Assembly (NCBI GenBank): GCA_033032175.1
Contig: JAVKPJ010000060.1
Span: 16,192 to 80,191 of the forward strand
Length of the DNA: 64,000 bases
From: Saturnia japonica
Taxonomy: Eukaryota > Arthropoda > Insecta > Lepidoptera > Saturniidae
Direction: 5' to 3'
The translations under genes and the position numbers were made by a program. Below are positions 41,189 through 51,829 of the stretch, piece after piece. The notes below the pieces were generated by a model. It did not search any database. It was not told the origin of the DNA and saw nothing but the letters and a program-made list of their open reading frames with translations. Within the stretch, counting starts at the first letter, position 1. Each line of letters opens with the position of its first letter.

Positions 41189-44100
41189 TTACGGCGGCAG
41201 GAGGTCATTCCTGACCCTACGCCGCCGGGTTCGTCGACCGCGGGAGGGGAGCTCTGACGTCTGCTCCCTCTCCCTCTCCGCCGCCTCCTTTGCGAGCATG
41301 ACGTCCTCGCAGAATGAGGCGACGGAGTTCCACCCGCTCTCACTCTCAACCATGGACGAAACGACGGTCGGGAGTGAGAGATCGGGCCCTATAGCCGCGA
41401 TGAGGTCGGCGGCGTGACGAGTCCCATGCGGGACAGGCGGCCAATGTGTGCTGCGCGTTATCGACCGCGCAGCCACAATGATGGCACCCAGCTGTTGGCT
41501 CTCGGCCTATGCGACACAGGTAACTCCCGAAACATCCGTGTCCCGAGAGCACCTGCGTCAGCCGGAAGGTTAGGGTGCCGTGCCGCCTCCGTACCCATGC
41601 CGTCAAATGAGGCCTCACGGCCTCGACGGTCGTCACGCCGGCGCTGGGGTGGTCCAGTCGTCGGTCCCACTCCGCCATGACCAGGATCTGGTGGAGCTCT
41701 GCCCTACGCGCCTCGATCTCACGAGGCGCAGGTCGTATTCCTCTCTCCAACGCCTCCCCGCGCCACCTGTAGAGCGACGCGAGGGCTTCCGCCTCCAGAT
41801 CCCATGGCGGAGATCCGGCCCAGTAGGGAGGCCGCCTCGAAGGAGATCGTGCGATATCCCCGGGCTGCTCTGACGGCCATCGCTCTCTGCGGTTTGCGCA
41901 GAGCGGCGATATTACGGGCCGCCAGGTTTCTCAGCCCACACCGGGGCCCCGTAAAGGGCCATGGACCGCACGATCCCCATGTAGAGCCTTCGGCAAGCGG
42001 AATTTGGACCCCCCAGGTTGGGCAACAGCCGCGCCAACGCGGCCGCAGCGCCCAAAGACGGGGGGTCAGCTGCCTGAAGTGCTCTACAAAGTCCCATCGG
42101 CTATCCAGAACGAGTCCAAGATACTTCATCGTGGACTGGATGCCGATTGGGACGCCTCCCACGATGATCTGGGACCCTCTCGGTGGCGCATTCCAAGGCC
42201 CATGGAAACACAGAGCCTCGGATTTATGCAGCGCCACATTTAGTCCCAGACGCCGGATCCGACCGACGACGTGTGCCACCCCAGCGGTTGCCAATATCGC
42301 GGCTTCGCGGTGCGACTTAGCTCTAGACGTGACCAGTGTGTCGTCGGCATAACATACGACACCGAGGCCACGGAGGAGCGCACCGCGCAACACCCAGTCG
42401 TATCCGATGTTCCAGAGAAGAGGGCCCAAAACTGACCCCTGGGGAACACCGGATACGACGTCTCGCCGACACATTCCACTCCGACCCGGGGAAGACTACA
42501 TACCTCTCAAAGAGGTACGCCCCGACTATGCGGCGGAGGTAGGACGGCACTCCGTGAAACCGGAGCGCCTCTCTAATTGTGGCCCAGGGCAAGGTGTTAA
42601 AGGCATTTGCGATATCTAAAGACACCGCTATCACCACTTCGCCCCGAGCAATGGCCTCCTCCGCCAGACTCCTCACTTGCGCGATCGCATCAATCGTGGA
42701 GCGCCCTCTGCGGAAACCGAACTGGTTCGCCGCCAAATCCGGCCCCACGTGCGTTAAATGGCTGACGAGGCGGTTTGCAATCACTCTCTCGAAGAGTTTG
42801 CCCACCTCGTCGAGCAGCACAATGGGGCGGTACGCGGACGGCGAGTCCGCCGGGCGCCCCGGCTTTTGGAGCAGGACTAGACGGCCGGTTTTCCACTTCG
42901 ACGGAAACCGGCCCTGCTCCAGACACACGCTGAGGAGTCCCAATAGTCGGGGCTCGAGAACCTCTTGGGCCAGGACCCACGCTCGACCAGGCAGGCCGTC
43001 GGGCCCTGGGGCGGTGTTTTTGGCCGCGAGGCGTTTCACCGCTGCCCTCAGTTCTTCCCGGGTCACGTCGGGCACGTCGTCTCGGTCCACGTCGGGCTCA
43101 GCCGCGGGCGGAGCCATGTGGGGAGGTGAAAACTCCTCCCTGGAGGGAAACAGAGCGCTCACCACCCCCTCGAGGAACTCTGACTGGAGACTCTGGGTTA
43201 CCGGGGGGGCCCATTGGCGAAGTTTGCCGCGTACCATCCGGTACGGGCGCCCCCACGGATCCCGATTGAGCGTCTCCAGGAATTCCTCTCTGGCCAGAGC
43301 CTTTGCGCGCTCAATGGCCTGTCGGAGGGTGAGCTTAGCTGCTCTGTAACCCTCATGCAGCTCCGCCTCTCCGGGGCTTGCGACCTGCGAATGACGTCGT
43401 CTGCGCCTTATCCTGGTGTACTGGCGGCGCGCTGCTACGCAAAGCGCGCGCAGCTGCGCAATTTCAGCGTTCCACCAGTACACCTGGCGCTTAGCTGGAT
43501 GACGCCCAACTCTCGGCATCGCCGCGTCACACATATGCGACACTGCGGCTCGCAGTCGCTCCGCCCCATCTTCGACATCGGCAGGCCTCTCGGGTGTTCC
43601 ATCCAGCACCCATGCCTGCACGGTGGCGGCCCTCAAGGAACACCTCACGGTCGAGACGTTCCAGAGCCCAACGTGGACTGTCCTCCTCAGGGCCTCTCGG
43701 GACCGGTCGTCCCGTGGTCTGAGCGGACACTTCGAATTGTATATATAGATGGTCCGAAAGTGTCTCTCCCCCTCCAGGACTCTCCAGTCCCGAACAAGGC
43801 GTGCTATTGCAGGGCTTGCGAACGATATGTCCACTATGGATTCGCCCTGCGGTCGCACGCACGTGTTTATGGAGCCCCTGTTAAGGACGAGTAGGCCAGA
43901 TGTTACGGCCCACTCTTCCAGCGCCTCACCCCTATTATCCGTGGATGGGGAACCCCAAGCCGTAGATTTGGCGTTGAAGTCCCCGAGGACTAGGACAGGG
44001 TGAGGGTGGCTGCCCGAGACGACAGTGCCCAATTCCACCAAGAGTGCCTCAAATTCGGCAAGACTCCACCGAGGAGGTGCATACACCCCCACCACCACAA

Positions 44101-44350
44101 CGTCGCCGAGACGCGCCGCCACGTATCCCTGGCCCTCCTTGATGTTGGTGAAGGGCGGGGAGCCGGCGGCGGGCCGGGAAATGATGGCCACCGAGCCATC
44201 TCGATTACCCGCCCAGTTATCTGGGGTGGCACGAAGTATGGCTCGGCTATCACGGCGACGTTGATTGACCACTGTGGCCATGCTTTGGACTAGCAGGTCC
44301 TGCGCACTGGCACAGTGGTTTAGATTCGCTTGGAGGAGACGGATGGCCAT
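41189..44350 (-). pseudogene. ORF2 of D2: endonuclease + RT, few frameshifts
   Basis: ATG 44350 (MAIRLLQANLNHC). A long frame to about 42330 carries VGVYAPPRWS, LGDFNAKSTAWG, APGPDGLPG, YRPIVLLDEVGK, QFGFRRGRST and SLDIANAFNTLP; GVPQGSVLGPLLWN and CYADDTLV follow in the next frame. Two short stretches (after MATVV and after GERHFRTIY) read as nonsense between compensating shifts. Further shifts near 42430, 41940, 41820, 41750 and 41410. Knuckle CHHCGCAVDNAQHTLAAC and terminal LPP are present. The ORF1-ORF2 junction reads TAGTAATG. Confidence 0.85.
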
Positions 44351-44352
44351 TA

Positions 44353-46469
44353 CTAATTGACTTCATCCATCTCCTCCGTTTGGTTCGTCGACGGCGCTAC
44401 AGGAGCAGCCGACGAGGCAAGGGGCTGTGCAGGGGCTTTCCCCCTCTTTCCCCCTCCCTTCTCTTCTTGGGTGGTGACGACGCAACGCATGTCTTGCCGC
44501 CCACCCGGTGCCCAGCTGGTTTACCCGCACCGGCACATATTAAACAATGCGGGTCCACTGTGCAGCCTGCCGCCTTATGGCCGGGTTGACTGCAGCGATA
44601 GCAGAGTGCACTGCAGTCAACTTCTGAGGAGCATTTTGCCCCCAGATGACCGGCCTGAAGGCATCGGAAACACCTCTGTGAGCGGGGCTGCAAGACTTTT
44701 ACTCGCGCCGACACCCAACCCACCAATAGCTTACGGCCGTCGCCGAGTTTTTTGGCCACCGTCACTGGGCACGAAACCACGGCCGTTCCAGCCCCATTAA
44801 AGCTGGGGCGTGGATCAGTTGCCTTAACGTGCTCTGGGGGGCATTCCCCAGCACGTGCAACGGCGGCAATTAGCTTCTCCACTGTAACGGAGTCATCTAG
44901 GCCTGAGATGCGCACGTCTGCACACCTCATCGGCCTGGTCACCCGTATATCCTCAGCTGGAAAGGACGCCCTAATTTTTTCTGCAAGGGCGTCTGCTTGT
45001 GGGCCGCTGGTGGCACCAGGAACTTCCAAAAGGGCAGCCCCAGTTGCTGCCCTTCTATAATTGACACCCTCAATGCCTAGAGTGCCAAGGTCGACTTGCT
45101 CCCATGTTTTCGTTTAACACCTCCCTGTAGGTGATGCCCCTCTTCGCAGCCTCAGGTTGCAGTGTTATAACCACCGCAGTGGATTTGGAGGTGCGAAGTT
45201 TGGGGGCTCTGTTCCTTTTTGGAGGTGCTACTTTAGCCGCCTTTTTCACCTTTTTCTTTGTGGCCTTACCCCCCTTGCCTACTAAAACCCATTCTCCCTC
45301 AGAAGGTTTGGGAGTGGCCACCTTCTCGCTATAGGAGGGACGATATGTGGGTGCAGCTGAATTTGGCCCTGCTTTCCCTGTTTTTCTGGCTACCTTTCTT
45401 CGCAACCACTTGCCGGGGACCCGGCTGCCGTGTAGGCCGAGTTTCCGGCGCATTTGTTTTCGCCGTCTGCGCAGCCTTTCTATCCGCCGCCAAAGGAGGG
45501 CGGAGTTGTCTTTCTGGGGGAGCCTGTCCTCCAAGGCCTCGAAGCGAGCACTCATTATGTTGAGTATGCGCTCGAACTTCTGGTCAATGTCAGAATTCCT
45601 CGCTCCGAGGCCTCCCTGGCAACGGCGGAAACTCCTCCCTCCTCCGTGGTGCTGGAGAAGTTAAAGGGTCCAGTCCTGTCTCTGTCGCTGTGACTAGAGA
45701 GACTTCAGCTCCTGGCGATGGCTGGCGGACTTTATTCAGGTCCACCCTCATTTCCGCGAGCTCCTTCCGGAGCTCTGCCAGCTCTTCCGATTGTTTGGCA
45801 TTCGTCTCCTCCAGCCTTGCGTATGCTGCTTGGACCCTTGCCAATTCCTCTGTGGTGGTCCGACTGTAATATTTCTCTACTGCGTCCTTAATGGACACAG
45901 CGGCATCCTTAAGGGCCTTTTGGTAAGTTCCCTTAAGATTTGATGACTTTTTGGCGACCTTGAGGATCACCTCAACGTCGCCCAGTATTCTCTCGTTTAA
46001 ATTGGGAGGAGAGTTCTTCCTCCGGAGCAGAGATGATCTCCTTTGCGGCCCTATTAAGCCGTGCCCGCGATGCCGCCTCTGCCACCTCCTCTTCGGCTGT
46101 AAGGCGGAGAAGCTCCTCTTTCTTGCGGATGTAATCTTCCTTCACCTTTGCCAACCCCACATATTCTCCTGTAGTTGGGGGCCGCCCCCTACCCTTTTTG
46201 GGGATAGAAACTGGGCGTTTGCGTCTGGTCAGCACCTTCGACCTTCCTTTTCCGCCAGAAGGAGCTTGGCGGAGCGTCCTCAGCGCCAGACAAAGGGTTC
46301 TCAGACGACCCTACCGTCACCATAGAGGCCTCACTGGACTCACTACACACCGACAGCCTGTCCAGTGAAGGGTCCCTTACGATAGCCACAACGGGGTTGA
46401 ATTCACCCTTGTGACCATCTGTTTTTCTTTCCTCGCACGTAACTCCACTGGTGGAGCAACCCTCATCAT
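44353..46469 (-). pseudogene. ORF1 (Gag) of D2, frameshifted, N-terminus cut
   Basis: Open from the join at 46469. It has a GRGRPPTTG motif (AT-hook-like), KSSNLKGTYQKALKDAA, a coiled coil (QSEELAELRKELAEMRVDL), basic KKKVKKAAK, the conserved core and three knuckles (CFRCLQAGHLGAKC; CYRCSQPGHKAAGC; CLIC...H...C). Frame changes near 46220, 45970, 45580, 45070-45110 and 44400. The GRGRPPTTG motif is shared with C-family Gags but not seen in D1, so Gag N-termini appear to have been exchanged between families. Confidence 0.8.
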
Positions 46470-48929
46470 TAACCGCTGCAGCTTGCGCAAAATGGCAGCA
46501 CTACGTGGTGTCAAGGCTTCGTGCCACACTGGGGCTCCATAAAGAGCCATGGACTGCACAACCCTCATGTACAGGGTACGACAACTGGAGCCGGCTCCAC
46601 CAAGGTTTGGTAAAAGACTAGAAAGCGCAAACGCACTACGCATAACCTTGGGAGCCAGTTGGCGAAAGTGTTCATCAAACACCCAACGACTGTCCAAAAC
46701 GAGGCCAAGATACTTCAATTTGGAGCCCACATTTATGCGGACTCCACTAACAGTAATGTGCGTGTCGGAAGGCGGAGCTCTACGGGGGCCATGAATACAA
46801 ATAGCCTCTGTCTTATTGAGGGCCACCTCAAGTCCGAGCATCCGAATCCTCCCAACCACCTGAGCCACACTCGCTGTAGCTAAACGGACTGCATCCCGAA
46901 CGGTACTGCCCCGCGCTGTGACAAGCGTGTCATCCGCGTAACAGGTTACAGAGGCACCTGGCAGAAAAGAACCCCGCAACACCCAATCGTACCCAATGTT
47001 CCACAGGAGCGGGCCAAGAACTGACCCCTGTGGAACACCGCACGATATTACTCTGTGATGGTCACGCGCATCTTGCCCGACGCATGTGACATGCCTTCCT
47101 TCCAGGTATGACCGAACCAAACGACATAAGTATAGAGGCACCCCATGATACCGCAACGCCGAATGTATACATTCCCAGGGGAGGCTGTTAAAAGCGTTGG
47201 CAATGTCTAATGACACCGCCAACAGCACTCCACCCTGAGACACAGCTTCATCCGAGAGGAACTTAACGCGAAGGATCGCATCGATGGTAGAGCGACCCTC
47301 TCGGAAGCCAAACTGCACCGCTGAAATGTCGGGTCCTATCCTGGCCAGATGTTGAACCAGGCGCCTGGCGACAACACGCTCGAGAAGTTTTACCCACTTC
47401 ATCCAGCAGGGAAATTGGGCGATACGCAGCTGGCGAGTCCACAGGCCTTCCTTCCTTCCGCAATAGGACCAGGCGACCCACCTTCCACTGTGGGGGAAAA
47501 TGTCCCGACTCCAAACAGGCATTGAATAAACGTATGAGTCTCCCCCCCAGCGCCTCCATAACAAGAATCCAGGCCCGGCCTGGGACACCATCAGGCCCCG
47601 GAGCAGTGCATTTTGCACGAAGCCGTCTAACAGCTACTTCCAATTCAACCTCAGTAATAGCAGGCACCTCATCACTACCCCCATATCCAGGCATAAGGGC
47701 CGAAGCCCGAAAAGGAGGAGTGAACTCCTCTCTCTGCGGAAACAATGTAGACATTATGTCATCGAGCAATCGCGGCTCCAGACTCTGCGTGACCAGGGGA
47801 GCCCAGGGGCGTAAGCAGCCCAAAACCATCCGGTACGGACGTCCCCACGGGTCACCGTCCAGAGTCTCTAAAAGCTCTCTCCGCGCTTGAGATTTAGCTC
47901 GCCTAATGGAGAGCTGCAGAGCACGCTTTCTCTCTCTGTACTCTTCATATAGCTGGGCCTCAACACTCAAATCCCGTTCCCGACGAAGTCTACGATGCCT
48001 AGCATAGCGGCGCCTCGCGGCCACGCACAGTGTCCGCAAACATGCGATGTCGCGAGAACCACCAGTAAACATGCCGCCTAGATGGCCGAACTCTAACCCG
48101 AGGCATAGCGGCATCGCATATGCGAGTCATAGCATCCCTAAACCAATCGCTTCCATCTCAACATTCACAGGTCCATTTGGTATGGGTAGCCAGGACTCAA
48201 CTATCGAGGCCTCCACTAAAATGTCCTCATTCAAATGCTTTAGGGCCCATCTAGGGGCCGAGGTCATGTTCGCTATTGGAGCTGTAGTCACTGATGAGTA
48301 GCAGACCCCGAAACGAATGTACAGGTGATCCGAAAGGGTTTCTGAATCACCCACAACTCTCCAACCCCTAATGCGCCCCGCGACAGCAGGGGATGCGAAC
48401 GTAATGTCCACGATCGAACCTCCCTGCTGCCGCACACAAGTATTTTCTGATCCCCTGTTAATAACAGAGAGGCCAGTTGGCTATTGCCCAGTTTTGTAAG
48501 ACCCTAACCCCGACCATCAGTAACGAGACTTCCCCACGCTGTCGATTTGGCATTAAAATCACCCGCCACCAGAACAGAGTAGGGCAAATTTTGCCCTATG
48601 AATGTTGCAAGGTCACCCAGAAAAGTCTCAAACTCAGCGAGGGTCTTGTTAGGTGAGAAATAAACTCCAACAACAACTATATGCCCCCACTGAGCAGCTA
48701 CGTAACCCGAACTCTTCCTCTTAACTGTTAGGAGCGGAGTTCCTACTGACATGGAAGAGACGATGGCTACCGTACCCGACACATCACCAAACCAGTTATC
48801 CCTAAGAGGGACGAAATAGGGCTCAGCAACCACCGCCACTTGTATCGACCACTCAGCCATGGTCTGTATCAAAAGGTCCTGAGCCGCAGCCGAGTGATTG
48901 ACATTCGCCTGAAGAAACTCAAAAACCAT
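46470..48929 (-). pseudogene. ORF2 of C2': endonuclease + RT, C-terminus missing
   Basis: ATG 48929 (MVFEFLQANVNHS). The first frame covers AEPYFVPLRDNW, VGVYFSPN and AGDFNAKSTAWG; later frames give SDHLYIRFGV, APGPDGVPG, QFGFREGRST, SLDIANAFNSLP, GVPQGSVLGPLLWN and CYADDTLV. Frames change near 48505, 48480-48435, 48130, 48060 and 47395, at different bases from those broken in C2. Sequence after the join is D2 Gag read out of frame. The 3' part with the knuckle is absent. Confidence 0.85.
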
Positions 48930-48935
48930 CCTTAA

Positions 48936-50987
48936 TTAGCGGATATCTGAAACCTGCCCTCCCCTTGGCCCTTTGGCGACCTTGGGAGCAGCTACTTTAG
49001 CTGCCGACTTACTAGCAATCCTATAAAAGGATTCACACATTTTACGTCCCAGCACGTGGTCCGCTGGCCTTTGTGCATCGGCACACACAGAGCAGTGCGG
49101 GGCAGCGGAACAACCACTTGCCTTGTGACCCTCCCTGCCACAGCGAAAGCACTGCTCACTGCGGTTAACTTTCGCCGTACAACGCTGCTTGATATGACCA
49201 GTTTCCAGGCATTTAAAGCACCTCGCAACCTTAGGCTGAAGTAATTTCACAGTTGCAGCAACCCAGCCTAACATTAGTCTGCGCTCCAGCGCAATCTTTT
49301 TTGCAACCGCAACTGGGCAGCGAACCCAAACGGTGCCAGTGCCATAGGGTGCTCGCCGCACCTCACCCACCTTCACTTGTTCCCCACCGTGCAACACCCC
49401 TTTGTAGCTATCGCAGTCATTACCTCTTCCTTCGTAACAGAGTCATCCAAACCTGTGACCCGTAACTCAGCACTTTTTGTGGGCCTGGACACTTGCACCA
49501 TGCCCTCACCGACTGATTCCGAAAAAAATCGTCACGAGCTGACTAGCCAAACGATCAGCTTTTTCTGAGCTCGCACTGCCCGGCACCTCCAGCTTGCGGG
49601 CCCCGGAGGCCGTCTCCTTAATTTTAAGGAAGGGGATATCAAAATTAGTGACATCCACCTTATCCTTGGCTATCTTCACAATCTTTATGTAGTCTACACC
49701 GTTGTCCACCGCCTTTGGCATGAGAGTTAGAACTATTGCAGACGAGCGTGGAACAACTAATTTGACCGCATTCACAGTGGCCGGTAATGCGTCCTTACGA
49801 GCTACAAGTTTCTTATTTTTTTGTACCCCGTCCCACCACAGTTGACCATCCTTCCTTCTGTACAGGATCTGATAGAGAGGGAAGACGGCAAAATAGATTC
49901 CTCCGCAACTTGCGCTGCCATTGACTTCTTCTTCTTCTTCTTACTCCTCTTCTTTTTTCCCAGCCGGAGCCAAAAGACTAGAAGGTTCTGAAGGTCGCAC
50001 CTCGGGGCCGCAAAGCTGTAGCCACCGCTACAGGAACCTCTATTTCCCCTGCCATCGGAGCACGCAATAGCACCGACTGTAAAGCCTCCATGTGAGACCT
50101 CATTTCTTCCGCTACCTTCTGCAATTGCACTATCTAGCATGTCAAGAGGTAACCATCACTTGAGACTCCTTTCGAGACTCAATTTCACGGTCTACTTGGG
50201 TGGGCCCGCTGAATGTCGATTCTAACTTCATGCAGCTCCTTACGCAGTTCCGTGATCTCCTCAGCTTGTTTAGCCTCGCTGGTTTTCAACTTTTCATATG
50301 CCTCTTGGAGTCTTTTTAACTCTTCTGAGGCAGTTCTGTCAGCCAGCGAAGCAACTCTATCAGTAATAGATGCAGCCGCCTCTTTGAGGGCACGCTGAAA
50401 TGTTCCCTTTAGGTTTCGGGATTTCTTTACGACGCCGAGAATGATCTCAACGTCCTCTTGGATTCCCTTTCTTAAATCCATGACTAACTCCTCTTCAGTA
50501 GGAGGAATAATGGACCTCCTAACCAAACGGTCCCGCCTCGCTTGCGATGCTATTGCCGCCACTTCTTCCTCCGCCTTAAGGTAGAGCTCTTCTTCTCTAA
50601 GGCGAATTAGTTCTGCCTTCGCTTTCGCCAAACCCCTGTAATGGCCTGTAGTTGGGGGGCGTCCTCTACCCTTTTTCTTTATTGATGATATAGGGGTACA
50701 TTGTCCTGTTGCACCGGCCCCCGCATCCGAATCTGAAGAGGAATGGGAAACTTGCTGAACTCCCCTCCCCCTCAGACTGCGAACTCTAGCAAGAGGAACA
50801 TCACTCCCCTCACTAGCTGTGGCCATTGCTCCTCTACTTCCGTCACTTTCATCGGAATGAACCTCCAAAGGTGTAATCGCCTTAAGACATACAGGGCGAA
50901 CAGATGTAAAGTGGCAGAACTCCCCACATCCAGATTTACCTTATCATCTCCATTTTTATGTTTTTTATTAGAATTTGAACACTTCAT
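48936..50987 (-). pseudogene. ORF1 (Gag) of C2', frameshifted
   Basis: ATG 50987 (MKCSNSNKKHKN). Same domains as C2 ORF1: GRGRPPTTG, KSRNLKGTFQRALKEAA, coiled coil, KKKRSKKKKKKS, core, knuckles CFKCLETGHIKQRC and CFRCGREGHKASGC, and CSVC...H...C. Breaks near 50908 (base missing), 50195, 50140, 50005, 49880, 49820, 49515 (the T7 run shared with C2) and 49385. Several of these lie in homopolymers. TAA is followed 7 nt later by the ORF2 ATG. Confidence 0.83.
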
Positions 50988-51388
50988 TTTTGTTCCCACG
51001 AGAATGGCGGAAATATACGGTCCACCCAGGCAGTGCCCCCTGTGCCTGGGTAAGCCTAGCGTAACCCGTCAAGAGAGTCGGCCGGTTCTCTGACGGGGGT
51101 TGCACTAGAGACTGAACATCCCATCAGCCATGCATCCTCTCGCGGTGCACCGCCGCTTAGGATTCGGGGTAATTTTTTATAGAGGTTTTCTTCCTCGCAG
51201 TCCGGGCGGTTAAGCCAAGACCCTCGGTCCCATACAAAGCCGCGAGACGTGACCACGACACTCCGATGGGATTACGAGATCGACGGTTTGTCCGCCCGAC
51301 GGCAGTGTGAGTACTCGCCGAGCCCGCCAACACACCACGTTCTTCGACCTCTCTAACTAGCAGAGGGACGGTAAACGTAGCCCCCCCC

Positions 51389-51466
51389 GTCAGGTATTAG
51401 CCGTCGGCCGTGAAGCGGCCGCCGTTGCCCGGGATGCACCACGCGGAGGTTCCTGGCTCGCACCCC
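51389..51466 (-). ncRNA. HDV-like ribozyme at C2' 5' end
   Basis: P1 GGGGTGC with GCATCCC (one G-U), P3 loop TCCGCGT, GGGCAAC, P4 GGCCG/CGGCC, linker GGCTAATA. P2 is shorter (CAGG/CCTG) because of GCCAGG in place of GTCAGG. Confidence 0.82.
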
Positions 51467-51468
51467 AA

Positions 51469-51480
51469 CCTAACCTAACC
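51469..51480. repeat. Telomeric repeat CCTAACCTAACC
   Basis: Between C2' and C4. Confidence 0.95.
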
Positions 51481-51829
51481 TTTTTTTTTTTTTTTTTTTT
51501 ACATGGGGAAATCCTGCATTGGATACACCTCCCGCCGTCGGGGGACAGCGAGAGGGTTATGCCGGACTCCTACCGGCTAAAACCCCATTGGCCGCATCGG
51601 CGCGTTGTGTGAACATGGGCACGGGATTCGCGCAAGCATTCTCCGCGAACCCTGTCCACGCGCTTGGGTCACCCGTAGATGTTAAATAGCGGGGACCATC
51701 GTCACTAAAAGATGAAATTACCTTCTTTCCTCACGCTTCTCAGTTGAAGCGGCGGCAAACCGTGCTTCCTCGTCACGGGCCTTCCTTACTCAGCAACGAA
51801 CGCCCCCGCGTCCGCTACCTGAAGGCATG

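Larger units (their letters stand above)
40842..46469 (-). mobile_element. D2: D-family two-ORF element, 5' end lost
   Basis: Tail 40842-40863, 3' fold 40865-40949, ORF2, ORF1. It is cut at about 46470, inside the N-terminal part of Gag, where it meets ORF2 of C2' with no tail or repeat. It is close to D1 in ORF2 but clearly diverged in Gag, so it is a separate insertion. Confidence 0.85.
46470..51466 (-). mobile_element. C2': C-family element, near-duplicate of C2 with complete 5' end
   Basis: Left edge is a tail-less join with D2 inside ORF2; right edge has the full leader, ribozyme 51389-51466, then AACCTAACC. Over 46470-51316 it matches 24660-29498, with most differences being single-base indels. 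The leader has one A/N-type hairpin (GAGG/CCTC near 51183-51197) and a CCTCT/AGAGG hairpin close to the ribozyme. Confidence 0.85.
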
